From contig JAKPOE010000091.1 in NCBI GenBank assembly GCA_029548025.1, positions 1 to 6,202 on the forward strand: 6,202 nt of DNA, given 5' to 3'. The first letter of the stretch is position 1. Each line of letters begins with the position of its first letter. Shown here in pieces: positions 1-6,079 of this stretch. Source of the DNA: Spirochaetota bacterium. GTDB taxonomy: Bacteria; Spirochaetota; UBA4802; UB4802. A program made the position numbers and the translations under genes. The notes beneath the pieces were generated by a model that saw only the letters and a list, made by a program, of their open reading frames with translations, was not told where the DNA came from and ran no database searches.

Positions 1-186
1 CCCCGTTACTATTGTATCATTAATAGAAAGAATTTTGCCAACAGCAGGAGCCTTATTCCCCTCATTTGAGGTAATCGCAACCTCACCAAAAAAGGAATTG
101 ATGGTAACAATAGTATCAACCGCCTCCTTCTTTGAGCATGCCGTTAGTATCAAAAACAATACTAAAATTATACTTTTATATCTCAT
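1..186 (-). CDS. Lipoprotein with FecR-like domain, N-terminal part (cut by window edge)
   Basis: This is the first 62 codons of a minus-strand gene that runs off the left edge. Seen directly: Met1, basic Arg2/Lys4, a hydrophobic stretch at residues 6-14, then the lipobox Leu14-Thr15-Ala16-Cys17, so the product should be a signal-peptidase-II lipoprotein anchored at Cys17, with Ser18 next. Residues 29-62 resemble the start of a FecR domain: a short strand with Gly34 (FFGEVAI), a spacer, then Gly50-x-x-Leu53 and Asp57-Thr-Ile-Val-Thr-Gly62, like the usual 'G..L..gD.i.TG' pattern. FecR domains are known from iron-signalling anti-sigma regulators and from many exported proteins, including spirochaete lipoproteins; this one starts as a lipoprotein, not as a cytoplasmic-tail FecR. 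The start is supported by a GGGGGTG ribosome site (193-199) eight bases upstream. The lipoprotein call is firm; FecR membership is moderately sure because only the domain's beginning is visible. Function unknown. Confidence 0.75.
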   Translation of the reverse strand, partial: MRYKSIILVLFLILTACSKKEAVDTIVTINSFFGEVAITSNEGNKAPAVGKILSINDTIVTG

Positions 187-192
187 GCTATT

Positions 193-199
193 CACCCCC
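193..199 (-). promoter_or_regulatory. Ribosome binding site of the lipoprotein gene
   Basis: On the minus strand this reads GGGGGTG, placed eight bases before the ATG at 186. It fixes the start codon of the left-edge lipoprotein gene. Confidence 0.7.
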
Positions 200-210
200 A
201 TTCAATAAAA

Positions 211-238
211 TTTATCACATCATGCTTGCCATAATCAA
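211..238 (-). promoter_or_regulatory. Candidate promoter for the lipoprotein gene
   Basis: Read on the minus strand, a TTGATT -35-like hexamer (233-238) and a GATAAA -10-like hexamer (211-216) are 16 bases apart. The -10 is preceded by TGT, giving an extended -10 arrangement. Transcription would begin near 204, leaving a short leader that contains the ribosome site. Each hexamer matches the sigma-70 consensus at four of six positions, so this is plausible but unproven. Confidence 0.35.
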
Positions 239-553
239 CTCACCAACACATTTCCCATCTACAGTGCAAAGGACGTGACGAGATTATTTCCGCGCAGTTT
301 GCGTACAGCATAATGCTTCTATGGTAAACTTTTGCAAATAACGACACCATACCACAACTGCTCTATAGTAAATGCAAAAATTGCTTTTTGTACACAGTTT
401 ATACCAGTGCTATGATACTTATAAATCACTATAAAAGTGCAACAAATTTTAGACTACATCAGTTATTATATTTTATGAATATTGACTGCTTTTACACCTG
501 TCAACAACAATTAATGGCTATATACCATAAAAAAATAGTTATCGTTTTATATC

Positions 554-599
554 TTGACATTCTGAACTGAATATAAAAAAATAATTTATTTGCTATAGC
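554..599 (+). promoter_or_regulatory. Candidate promoter elements for the phosphofructokinase gene
   Basis: A perfect TTGACA lies at 554-559, but the best -10 match at normal spacing is poor (AAAAAT at 577-582, 17 bases; AATAAT at 580-585, 20 bases). A separate extended -10-like string, TGCTATAGC, lies at 591-599 inside a palindrome. If transcription starts just after 600, translation must begin at a later ATG and not at the TTG at 604. Which element is used cannot be decided from sequence. Confidence 0.3.
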
Positions 600-601
600 A
601 A
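590..601. repeat. Perfect 12-bp palindrome, possible operator
   Basis: TTGCTATAGCAA is its own reverse complement. It sits 32 bases before the preferred phosphofructokinase start and overlaps a possible extended -10. Such placement suits a repressor site, but a palindrome of this length can arise by chance in AT-rich sequence. Confidence 0.3.
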
Positions 602-633
602 TATTGATTGTTATACATATGGAATGGACATGT

Positions 634-1929
634 ATGGACCGGATTACACAAAATGATACCCTCATAGACACGCTGGGCAATTGTACCATTGATTCCCCTC
701 TTACAATACCAAAATTTATAAGCGACTCACAGCGTATTGCAGTGGACATAGAGGCTGACATTATTGAACAATCTCTTGAAAAGGGGAAAATTCCCTCATT
801 TGAAAATGCCGGACCTCGTAAAAAAATATTTTTTAAACCTCAAAACACCAGAGCAGCTATTGTTACATGTGGAGGGCTTTGCCCGGGTATCAACAATGTT
901 ATTCAGGGCATTGTGCGTATGCTAACATTCCAATATGGCGTTAAAACAATATTTGGAGTAAAATATGGTTTTGAAGGTCTTGTCCCACGTTTTGGGCATT
1001 CATTTATTGAATTAACACCTCAATTTGTTCATGACCTCCACGAAAAGGGTGGAACAGTATTAGGTTCTTCACGAGGAAGGCAGGATGAAAAGGAGATTGT
1101 TGATACACTGGTAGCTCATGATATTAACATTCTTTTTGTCATCGGTGGGGATGGTTCATTACGCGGTGCTTATGATATATATCGTGAAGTAAAAAAAAGA
1201 AACCTGCCTATAGCAATTGTTGGCATACCAAAAACTATTGACAACGATATATGGTTTGTTGACAAAACCTTTGGATTTTCAACCGCCGTTTCCACTGCAG
1301 CACAGGCAATTTATGCAGCGCATGCTGAGGCTATAGGTGCTAAAAATGGAATTGGTATTGTACGTGTTATGGGTCGTGATGCCGGGTATATTGCAGCTTA
1401 TGTTACATTGGCATCAAATGAGGTAAATTATTGTTTTATTCCAGAGGTTCACTTTGATTTAGAAGGAGCGCACGGTTTTTTACCTCATCTTGAGAAACGA
1501 CTGTATGCTGCTTCTCATGCGGTCATTGTAGTTGCTGAAGGTGCAGGCCAGGAATATTTTGATGAACCAAAACTGACAGATGTTTCCGGGAATATAAAAT
1601 ATGGTGATATTGGTTTACTTCTTAATAATACAATTGGTGCATACTGCAAGCAAAGAAATATACCAGTAACTATCAAATATATTGATACAAGCTATCTGGT
1701 GAGGAGTACCCCTGCCTCAAGCGATGATGCAGTATATTGTATAATGCTTTCACAAAATGCAGTACATGGAGCTATGGCTGGCAAAACCGGTTTTGTAGTA
1801 GGTAGCTGGCACTCATACTATACATACATCCCATTATCGCTGGTAACAAAAAAGCGTAAGCGAATTGATCCCCATGGATACCTCTGGTCAATTGTAAAAC
1901 AGAGCACCTGCCAACCAGATTTTTTTTAG
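634..1929 (+). CDS. pfkA: 6-phosphofructokinase, long plant/trypanosome/treponeme type, probably ATP-dependent
   Basis: Phosphorylates fructose-6-phosphate to fructose-1,6-bisphosphate, the committed cytosolic step of glycolysis. Numbered from the ATG at 634 (431 residues), the fold's signatures appear in order: GGLCPGINN 80-88, YGFEGL 111-116, GSSRGR 144-149, GGDGSLRGA 171-179, PKTIDND 199-205 (Asp203 the catalytic base), MGRDAGYIA 246-254, PEVHFDL 270-276, AEGAGQ 301-306, and YIDTSYLVRSTP 349-360. The C-terminal W-x-x-x-x-x-ST-x-QP ending also fits, so the gene looks full length. Gly174 in GGDG marks ATP use; pyrophosphate enzymes usually have Asp there. Lys200 before TIDND is the residue found in pyrophosphate enzymes and also in trypanosomal and plant ATP enzymes, the group this resembles. 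Start is uncertain: the frame opens with TTG at 604 and another ATG is at 619, but only 634 has a purine-rich GGAATGGA ahead. Apparently monocistronic. Phosphoryl donor is inferred; family is sure. Confidence 0.9.
   Translation: MDRITQNDTLIDTLGNCTIDSPLTIPKFISDSQRIAVDIEADIIEQSLEKGKIPSFENAGPRKKIFFKPQNTRAAIVTCGGLCPGINNVIQGIVRMLTFQYGVKTIFGVKYGFEGLVPRFGHSFIELTPQFVHDLHEKGGTVLGSSRGRQDEKEIVDTLVAHDINILFVIGGDGSLRGAYDIYREVKKRNLPIAIVGIPKTIDNDIWFVDKTFGFSTAVSTAAQAIYAAHAEAIGAKNGIGIVRVMGRDAGYIAAYVTLASNEVNYCFIPEVHFDLEGAHGFLPHLEKRLYAASHAVIVVAEGAGQEYFDEPKLTDVSGNIKYGDIGLLLNNTIGAYCKQRNIPVTIKYIDTSYLVRSTPASSDDAVYCIMLSQNAVHGAMAGKTGFVVGSWHSYYTYIPLSLVTKKRKRIDPHGYLWSIVKQSTCQPDFF
1883..1927 (+). terminator. Weak candidate terminator overlapping the end of the phosphofructokinase gene
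   Basis: TCTGGT (1883-1888) can pair with ACCAGA (1914-1919), and this is followed at once by eight T residues (1920-1927) that also encode the last Phe-Phe and the first base of the TAG stop. The stem is only six pairs and the loop 25 bases, so the case rests mainly on the T tract. No better hairpin was found in the following spacer. Confidence 0.25.
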
Positions 1930-2112
1930 CCAGTACAAATAATATTTTTTTATAACCACAGCAACAAACTAAAAAGAGCACCAGTGAATGGCATAAAAAA
2001 GGACATCGAAATTCACAAAACAGCCATCAGTAGCAATTTTCCGTAACACAGCATTATATTATATGCAGGGTTCAATAAAGCACATTACAGTATGATACAT
2101 AAAAAAATGCTA

Positions 2113-2121
2113 TGCTATAGT
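2113..2121 (+). promoter_or_regulatory. Candidate extended -10 for the GAF-GGDEF-like gene
   Basis: TGCTATAGT has the TG-N-TATAnT form of an extended -10 with five of six -10 positions matching. No -35 hexamer is recognisable at the usual distance. It would give an AT-rich leader of about 85 bases. The same TGCTATA core occurs before the phosphofructokinase and acyl-CoA dehydrogenase genes. Confidence 0.3.
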
Positions 2122-2130
2122 ATGTGATAT

Positions 2131-2175
2131 AAAAATTTTTAATTGTATTTTTATTTATTTTATTTTATTTTTTTA
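2131..2175. other. Very AT-rich tract with T-run periodicity
   Basis: The tract starts with a perfect AAAAATTTTT palindrome (2131-2140) and continues as TTTAT/TTTTA-like units to about 2175, almost without G or C. It lies in the 286-bp spacer between the phosphofructokinase and GAF-GGDEF-like genes. It could be curved DNA or an unstructured leader; no gene, hairpin terminator or RNA was seen in the spacer. Confidence 0.4.
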
Positions 2176-2215
2176 GAATTCATATTAAATTATTGACTAT
2201 ACTGGTATTTGAGAT

Positions 2216-3208
2216 ATGACTGCTAATGATATGGATCAACTTTTTAAAATAAAACAGCTCTATGCAAACATCGGCAAGCTTATAACTTCTTCTCTGGAGA
2301 TAGAACATATACTGGAAGGCATCATGGAAGAAGTCCACACCTTTTTTGGACCCGATAACTGGAGCTTGTTGCGCTATGATCCTAATTCTGAGGAACTGTA
2401 CTTTGTCATATCGCATGGTATTGATTTTGACAGTATAAAAAATATTCGTCTTCAAAAGGGTGAAGGCGTTGCAGGGTATGTGGTAGAAACAAAAAAACCG
2501 GTTTTTATTCCCAACACCAGTCATGATACCCGATTTAGTGATAGGATTGACCGCATTACCGGATTTTCTACTAAATCTGTTATGGCTGTACCTCTCATAT
2601 TTCGTGACACCATGTATGGTGTTATTGAACTTATTAATAAATCAACAGGTGGGATTTTTTCTTCTGATGACTATCTCATATTGCAAACTATTGCAGACTT
2701 TGGCGCTATAGCATTTGCTAACTCACTGTTATACGAAAAAGCATTAACGTTAACAGCACTTGATTCACTAACAGGACTTTACAACAATAAAAAACTCAAC
2801 GATATAATTGCATCATGGTCAAAAGACGAAGCCCATATCCGACGAGATGACACTACCCACGTCATAGCAGTATTGAATATAGATATAAAAGGCCTTAATG
2901 AAATTAATACTATAGCTGGACACAGGGATGGTGATCGTGTTATAAAACATATATCACGAATACTTAAAACCAGCCTGCGTGAAAACGACATGACTTTCAG
3001 AACAGGCGGGGGTAATTTTATTTCTATCATTAATTGTGATAATTATTTTGATATGAAATCGCTTGTGGAACGTATACTGCACAAAATCAGCGCCATAACT
3101 GTTCCCGATTATCCTGATCTGCATATACAGGTAAGTCATGGACTGAGCATTGGCACGCGTAACCGCATCAATGAGCTTATTCAAGAAACCCTTGAACAAA
3201 AATCATAG
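2216..3208 (+). CDS. GAF domain protein with degenerate GGDEF-like domain
   Basis: A 330-residue, probably cytosolic signalling protein with no membrane segment. Residues about 18-172 form a GAF sensor domain (GEGVAGYVV 82-90, SVMAVPL 121-127, GVIELIN 135-141). Residues about 181-320 are GGDEF-like: DSLTGLYN 183-190, DIKGLNEIN 223-231, GHRDGD 235-240, RTGGGNF 262-268 and HGLSIG 308-313. The signature GGDEF reads GGGNF (264-268), replacing the acidic pair needed for metal binding and cyclic-di-GMP synthesis, and the usual final 'ADxALYxAK' helix is missing. The product-binding I-site RxxD is kept at Arg255-Asp258, exactly five residues before GGGNF. Family knowledge says inactive GGDEF domains with an intact I-site can act as cyclic-di-GMP receptors; that role here is inference. 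The GAF ligand is unknown. No ribosome site precedes the ATG at 2216, and an in-frame ATG at 2231 has none either. Converges on tadA with a 49-bp gap. Confidence 0.8.
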   Translation: MTANDMDQLFKIKQLYANIGKLITSSLEIEHILEGIMEEVHTFFGPDNWSLLRYDPNSEELYFVISHGIDFDSIKNIRLQKGEGVAGYVVETKKPVFIPNTSHDTRFSDRIDRITGFSTKSVMAVPLIFRDTMYGVIELINKSTGGIFSSDDYLILQTIADFGAIAFANSLLYEKALTLTALDSLTGLYNNKKLNDIIASWSKDEAHIRRDDTTHVIAVLNIDIKGLNEINTIAGHRDGDRVIKHISRILKTSLRENDMTFRTGGGNFISIINCDNYFDMKSLVERILHKISAITVPDYPDLHIQVSHGLSIGTRNRINELIQETLEQKS

Positions 3209-3257
3209 ATATCACTACATCTGGATTCATCAATGTGTTTGCAATGATTAATAAACA

Positions 3258-3728
3258 TTAACCCTTTTTACGAAGTTGTTCAAAAAATGACTTCAGCAAA
3301 TTTTTGCACTCTTCTTCCAGTATCCCAAAAATAATCTGTGGTTTGTGATTAAGCACACCATTGCCACATACATTAAGAACTGTTCCGCATGCACCAAAAC
3401 GTTTATCCTTAACACCAATATAAAGTTTCTCAATACGTGCATGAACAATGGCACCGGCGCACATAGCACATGGCTCTTTAGTTACATACATGCGACAGCC
3501 GTTTAACCGTTCGTTTTTCAATACCATGGCAGCCTGCTTAATGGCAATTAATTCAGCATGTGCAGTGGGGTCAGAGCATTGCCGCGTTGTGTTATGTGCA
3601 GTGGCAATGACACCATCTTTAAAAACTATCGCCGCCCCAACAGGTATTTCACCCTCATCATGTGCTTTTTTAGCTTCCTCAAGGGCGATAGTCATATAAA
3701 ATTCAGGATTATTGTCATTATTGTTCAT
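3258..3728 (-). CDS. tadA: tRNA adenosine(34) deaminase TadA
   Basis: Zinc-dependent deaminase converting adenosine to inosine at the wobble position of tRNA-Arg(ACG), which is needed to decode several arginine codons. The 156-residue protein has the normal length and all family marks: PVGAAIV 29-35, DPTAHAE 53-59 with zinc ligand His57 and proton-shuttling Glu59, then EPCAMC 85-90 with zinc ligands Cys87 and Cys90, followed by AGAIVHARI 91-99. FGACGTVLNV 111-120 matches the TadA pattern, and the helical end GILEEECKNLLKSFF fits TadA better than cytosine or guanine deaminases. His-Asn (45-46) before the active site also fits. Translation from the ATG at 3728 is supported by GGGAA (3735-3739 on the complement), six bases upstream. 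It stands alone, facing the GAF-GGDEF-like gene and divergent from the acyl-CoA dehydrogenase. Lys84 before EPC, where Leu is usual, is a minor variation. Confidence 0.93.
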   Translation of the reverse strand: MNNNDNNPEFYMTIALEEAKKAHDEGEIPVGAAIVFKDGVIATAHNTTRQCSDPTAHAELIAIKQAAMVLKNERLNGCRMYVTKEPCAMCAGAIVHARIEKLYIGVKDKRFGACGTVLNVCGNGVLNHKPQIIFGILEEECKNLLKSFFEQLRKKG

Positions 3729-3889
3729 GGTAGTTTCCCAATTTCGCTATTTTGCCAGCTTCTTCAAATGGATACATAATAGCCTCTTCACTATACTATG
3801 AGTAACCATACAGATAAAACTGTCTACCAATCAACAAAAAATAATGAGAGTAACTATCGCCAAACTTTTCTTTTATCCATATAATACAA

Positions 3890-3917
3890 TTGACACCATA
3901 AGATTATATATTATGTA
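3890..3917 (+). promoter_or_regulatory. Candidate upstream promoter for the acyl-CoA dehydrogenase gene
   Basis: A perfect TTGACA (3890-3895) is followed 16 bases later by TATGTA (3912-3917), which matches the -10 consensus at only three of six positions. It competes with the extended -10 candidate at 3949-3957. Confidence 0.25.
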
Positions 3918-3948
3918 TGTCATTAATACAGTAATAAAATATTATTTT

Positions 3949-3957
3949 TGCTATACT
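3949..3957 (+). promoter_or_regulatory. Candidate extended -10 for the acyl-CoA dehydrogenase gene
   Basis: TGCTATACT fits the extended -10 form TG-N-TATAnT with five of six -10 positions. A start of transcription near 3964 would place the ribosome site almost at the 5' end of the message. No good -35 lies at 16-18 bases. TTTGCTATA is shared with the element at 589-597. Confidence 0.35.
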
Positions 3958-3970
3958 CTATTTATAATAT

Positions 3971-3976
3971 GGGAGG
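3971..3976 (+). promoter_or_regulatory. Ribosome binding site of the acyl-CoA dehydrogenase gene
   Basis: GGGAGG lies six bases before the ATG at 3983 and nine before the second, adjacent in-frame ATG at 3986. It fixes the start to this ATG pair. Confidence 0.8.
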
Positions 3977-3982
3977 TTTGTT

Positions 3983-5854
3983 ATGATGCGCAATCCACTG
4001 GTAGATCATCGAGATGTATATTTTGTTTTATTTGAAGTGCTTGAAACAGACAAGCTGCAACAATTTCCAAAGTTTGCTGAGCATGATAAAGACATGTATG
4101 AAGCTACAATTGATTTAGCTTTAAAGATGGCAACAGAAGAGGTTTATCCAGTAAATAAAGAAGCAGACAAAATAGGTGTACGCTATGATCCTGATACTAA
4201 AAAGGTAATAATTCCACAAGGTTACAAAGGTGGGTTACGAAAATATAATGAAGCTGGTTTTGTTGGCATGATCGAAGACCCTGAAATTGGGGGGATGGGT
4301 ATGCCAGGAGCTATTGCTATCGCTGTAAACGAGATATTCACGTCAGCAAGTCTATCGTTTACCACCTATCCCGGATTATCACATGGTGCAGCAGCACTCA
4401 TTGAAAATTTTGGCACTGACGAACAGAAAAAGGTGTACTTAGAAAAAATGCTGAGCGGACAGTGGGGCGGCACCATGTGCCTGACCGAACCTGAGGCTGG
4501 CTCGGATGTTGGAAATCTAAAAACGAAAGCCATACCACAACCTGACGGCACTTACCGTATACAGGGACAGAAGATATTCATTACATCAGGCGACAATGAC
4601 TTTTATGAAAACATTATACATCCGGTATTGGCACGTATTGAAGGTGATCCTCCTGGTACCAAGGGCATCTCTATATTTATTGTTCCCAAATACAGGATTA
4701 ATCCTGACGGTAGCATAGGTGAATTAAATGATGTAGTATGTTCCGGTATAGAACACAAGATGGGTATACACGGTTCGGCAACCTGTTCGCTCAATTTTGG
4801 TGATAATGGTACATGCGCTGGATATCTGTTAGGACAGCCACGCAAAGGGATGAAGATCATGTTTCACATGATGAATGAAGCCCGACTTGGTGTAGCCTGT
4901 CAGGGGCTGGCATTATCGTCTACTGCATATATGCATGCAGTAACATATGCACGCAACCGCATTCAGGGAGTTCATGTTACCCAGATGCTTAATCCCGATG
5001 CACAAAAGGTAGCCATCATTGAACATCCTGATGTGAAACGCATGTTGTTATGGATGAAAGGTTATGTGGAAGGGATGCGCATGCTCAATTACTATCTGGC
5101 TCATAATGCAACCTTAATTGAAGTATTAGACGGTGAGGCAAAAAAGGAGGCACAGGCTATAGTTGAGATACTCATTCCCATTGCAAAAGCAGGCTGCACT
5201 GATTCGGCAGTGCTTATAACTTCTGAAGCCATACAGGTATATGGCGGCTATGGATACATATCTGATTATCCAGTTGAACAATATATGCGTGATGCAAAAA
5301 TTACTCAGATATACGAAGGTACGAATGGCATCCAGTCAATGGATTTAACAATGCGAAAGATACTGATGAATCCTGAACAGTACAATTATACTATCATGAA
5401 GAAAAGAATGTCAGAAGCAATTGCCAATGCAAAGGGAATTGTTGAAGAAAAATACATTAACCTTGTTGAAAACGGCATGCAAAAGATGGATGAGGTAATT
5501 TTGATGCTTAAAGAGCAGATGGCTGCAGGGAAGTTTTTACATATCTTTGCAGCATGCACGCCAGTACAGCAGGCTATGTTTATGCTAACATTAGCGTGGC
5601 TACATCTGTGGGCTATGACTCTTACTATTCCGAAGATGAAAGCACTTGTTGGCGAAAAGAAAGGGGAAGAAAGAGATGCGTTTTTATCAGAAAACGAAGA
5701 AGCATCATACTATTCAGGCAAAGTTTTATCTTCACAGTTTTATTTAGGAGCAGAATTTCCTAAATTTTTTGGAAAAATTGATGCGATACTATTTAATGAA
5801 ACTGCGATCATTAAAGCCAGTAAAGATATCTTTACTGGAGCCTTATTAGAGTAA
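3983..5854 (+). CDS. Acyl-CoA dehydrogenase, FadE-like, with C-terminal extension domain
   Basis: FAD enzyme that introduces the 2,3-trans double bond into an acyl-CoA and passes electrons to ETF. At 623 residues it exceeds the usual ~380-residue dehydrogenases. Residues 4-36 (NPLVDHRDVYFVLFEVL onward) match the short N-terminal segment of the long FadE/DmdC-type enzymes. Residues about 40-160 are the helical N domain; 163-285 the beta domain with the flavin/substrate motif CLTEPEAGSD 166-175 and ITSGDND 200-206; 287-455 the helical C domain with YGGYGY 420-425 and QIYEGTNGIQ 442-451. Glu445 is the expected catalytic base. Residues about 465-615 form the extra C-terminal domain typical of this subgroup, with AxxG-Y-type helices. 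A strong ribosome site precedes the start, and an intrinsic terminator follows, so it is probably a single-gene unit; no ETF, thiolase or CoA ligase gene is beside it. Substrate chain length cannot be read from the sequence. DmdC-type use of 3-methylmercaptopropionyl-CoA is possible but unsupported by context. Confidence 0.9.
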   Translation: MMRNPLVDHRDVYFVLFEVLETDKLQQFPKFAEHDKDMYEATIDLALKMATEEVYPVNKEADKIGVRYDPDTKKVIIPQGYKGGLRKYNEAGFVGMIEDPEIGGMGMPGAIAIAVNEIFTSASLSFTTYPGLSHGAAALIENFGTDEQKKVYLEKMLSGQWGGTMCLTEPEAGSDVGNLKTKAIPQPDGTYRIQGQKIFITSGDNDFYENIIHPVLARIEGDPPGTKGISIFIVPKYRINPDGSIGELNDVVCSGIEHKMGIHGSATCSLNFGDNGTCAGYLLGQPRKGMKIMFHMMNEARLGVACQGLALSSTAYMHAVTYARNRIQGVHVTQMLNPDAQKVAIIEHPDVKRMLLWMKGYVEGMRMLNYYLAHNATLIEVLDGEAKKEAQAIVEILIPIAKAGCTDSAVLITSEAIQVYGGYGYISDYPVEQYMRDAKITQIYEGTNGIQSMDLTMRKILMNPEQYNYTIMKKRMSEAIANAKGIVEEKYINLVENGMQKMDEVILMLKEQMAAGKFLHIFAACTPVQQAMFMLTLAWLHLWAMTLTIPKMKALVGEKKGEERDAFLSENEEASYYSGKVLSSQFYLGAEFPKFFGKIDAILFNETAIIKASKDIFTGALLE

Positions 5855-5879
5855 ACAGGATCAACCATCAAAATAATAT

Positions 5880-5908
5880 GAGAGGGTGTTGGCATCCTCT
5901 CTTTTTTT
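5880..5908 (+). terminator. Intrinsic terminator of the acyl-CoA dehydrogenase gene
   Basis: GAGAGGGTG (5880-5888) pairs with CATCCTCTC (5893-5901) in a nine-pair stem with one G-U pair and a TTGG loop, followed by seven T residues (5902-5908). It begins 26 bases after the dehydrogenase stop codon. This is a textbook rho-independent terminator and separates the gene from the next one. Confidence 0.92.
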
Positions 5909-5942
5909 GTTTAAACTATAAAAATCATCCACTCATTTTATC

Positions 5943-5986
5943 AAAAACCGTGTTTTTCATAATTTTTATTGTAAAAATTGTTTACA
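5943..5986. repeat. Cluster of three inverted repeats upstream of the last gene
   Basis: Three perfect dyads lie side by side or overlapping: AAAAAC-CGT-GTTTTT (5943-5957), AATTTTTA-TTG-TAAAAATT (5961-5979) and TGTAAA-N5-TTTACA (5970-5986). The last two overlap. They lie after the dehydrogenase terminator and about 95 bases before the start of the final gene, a position that suits operators of that gene. They are AT-rich, so some chance symmetry is expected. Confidence 0.45.
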
Positions 5987-6030
5987 TCCTTTTTGAAGTT
6001 TTATAAATATGTAGCAATAGAATTTTATTT

Positions 6031-6056
6031 TTGACATATAAACAGATTTTTATACT
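6031..6056 (+). promoter_or_regulatory. Candidate promoter of the right-edge gene
   Basis: A perfect TTGACA (6031-6036) and a TATACT (6051-6056, five of six) precede the ribosome site. Their spacing is 14 bases, shorter than the normal 16-18, which may mean a weak or activator-dependent promoter, or that one hexamer is not used. Confidence 0.4.
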
Positions 6057-6068
6057 TTTTAATACTCT

Positions 6069-6074
6069 GGAGGG
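6069..6074 (+). promoter_or_regulatory. Ribosome binding site of the right-edge gene
   Basis: GGAGGG lies five bases before the ATG at 6080. It makes the partial open frame at the right edge a convincing gene. Confidence 0.8.
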
Positions 6075-6079
6075 AAACA

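Larger units (their letters stand above)
187..633. other. Divergent intergenic region, no gene seen
   Basis: About 450 bp separate the minus-strand lipoprotein gene from the plus-strand phosphofructokinase gene. The only sizeable open frame (388-570, TTG start, 60 codons) lacks a ribosome site and looks like chance in AT-rich DNA. The stretch holds the lipoprotein promoter candidate, an 11-bp palindrome AGCATAATGCT (307-317), a small CGCA/TGCG hairpin (293-303), a perfect TTGACA (554-559), and a perfect 12-bp palindrome (590-601). Otherwise I see nothing specific in it. Confidence 0.6.

Noticed and set aside
388..570. 60-codon open frame in the divergent region
   Set aside because: It starts with TTG, has no ribosome site, shows no family resemblance, and lies in AT-rich DNA where such frames arise by chance.
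501..761. 86-codon minus-strand frame overlapping the phosphofructokinase start
   Set aside because: It is antisense to the well-supported enzyme gene and shows no recognisable motif.
1782..1795. Perfect 14-bp palindrome CAAAACCGGTTTTG
   Set aside because: It lies inside the phosphofructokinase coding sequence and encodes conserved-looking residues (KTGFV), so coding constraint explains it well enough; no T tract follows.
3209..3257. Shared bidirectional terminator between the convergent GAF-GGDEF-like gene and tadA
   Set aside because: Only a short, bulged AT-rich pairing (AATGT with ACATT) can be drawn, with a long loop and no proper T tract on either side.
3844..4035. 63-codon plus-strand frame overlapping the acyl-CoA dehydrogenase start
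   Set aside because: No ribosome site, AT-rich composition, and overlap with a gene that has a clear GGGAGG site.
5970..5986. TyrR box, because TGTAAA and TTTACA flank a short spacer
   Set aside because: The known TyrR operator has a six-base spacer and belongs to enterobacteria; here the spacer is five and nothing in the context concerns aromatic amino acids.
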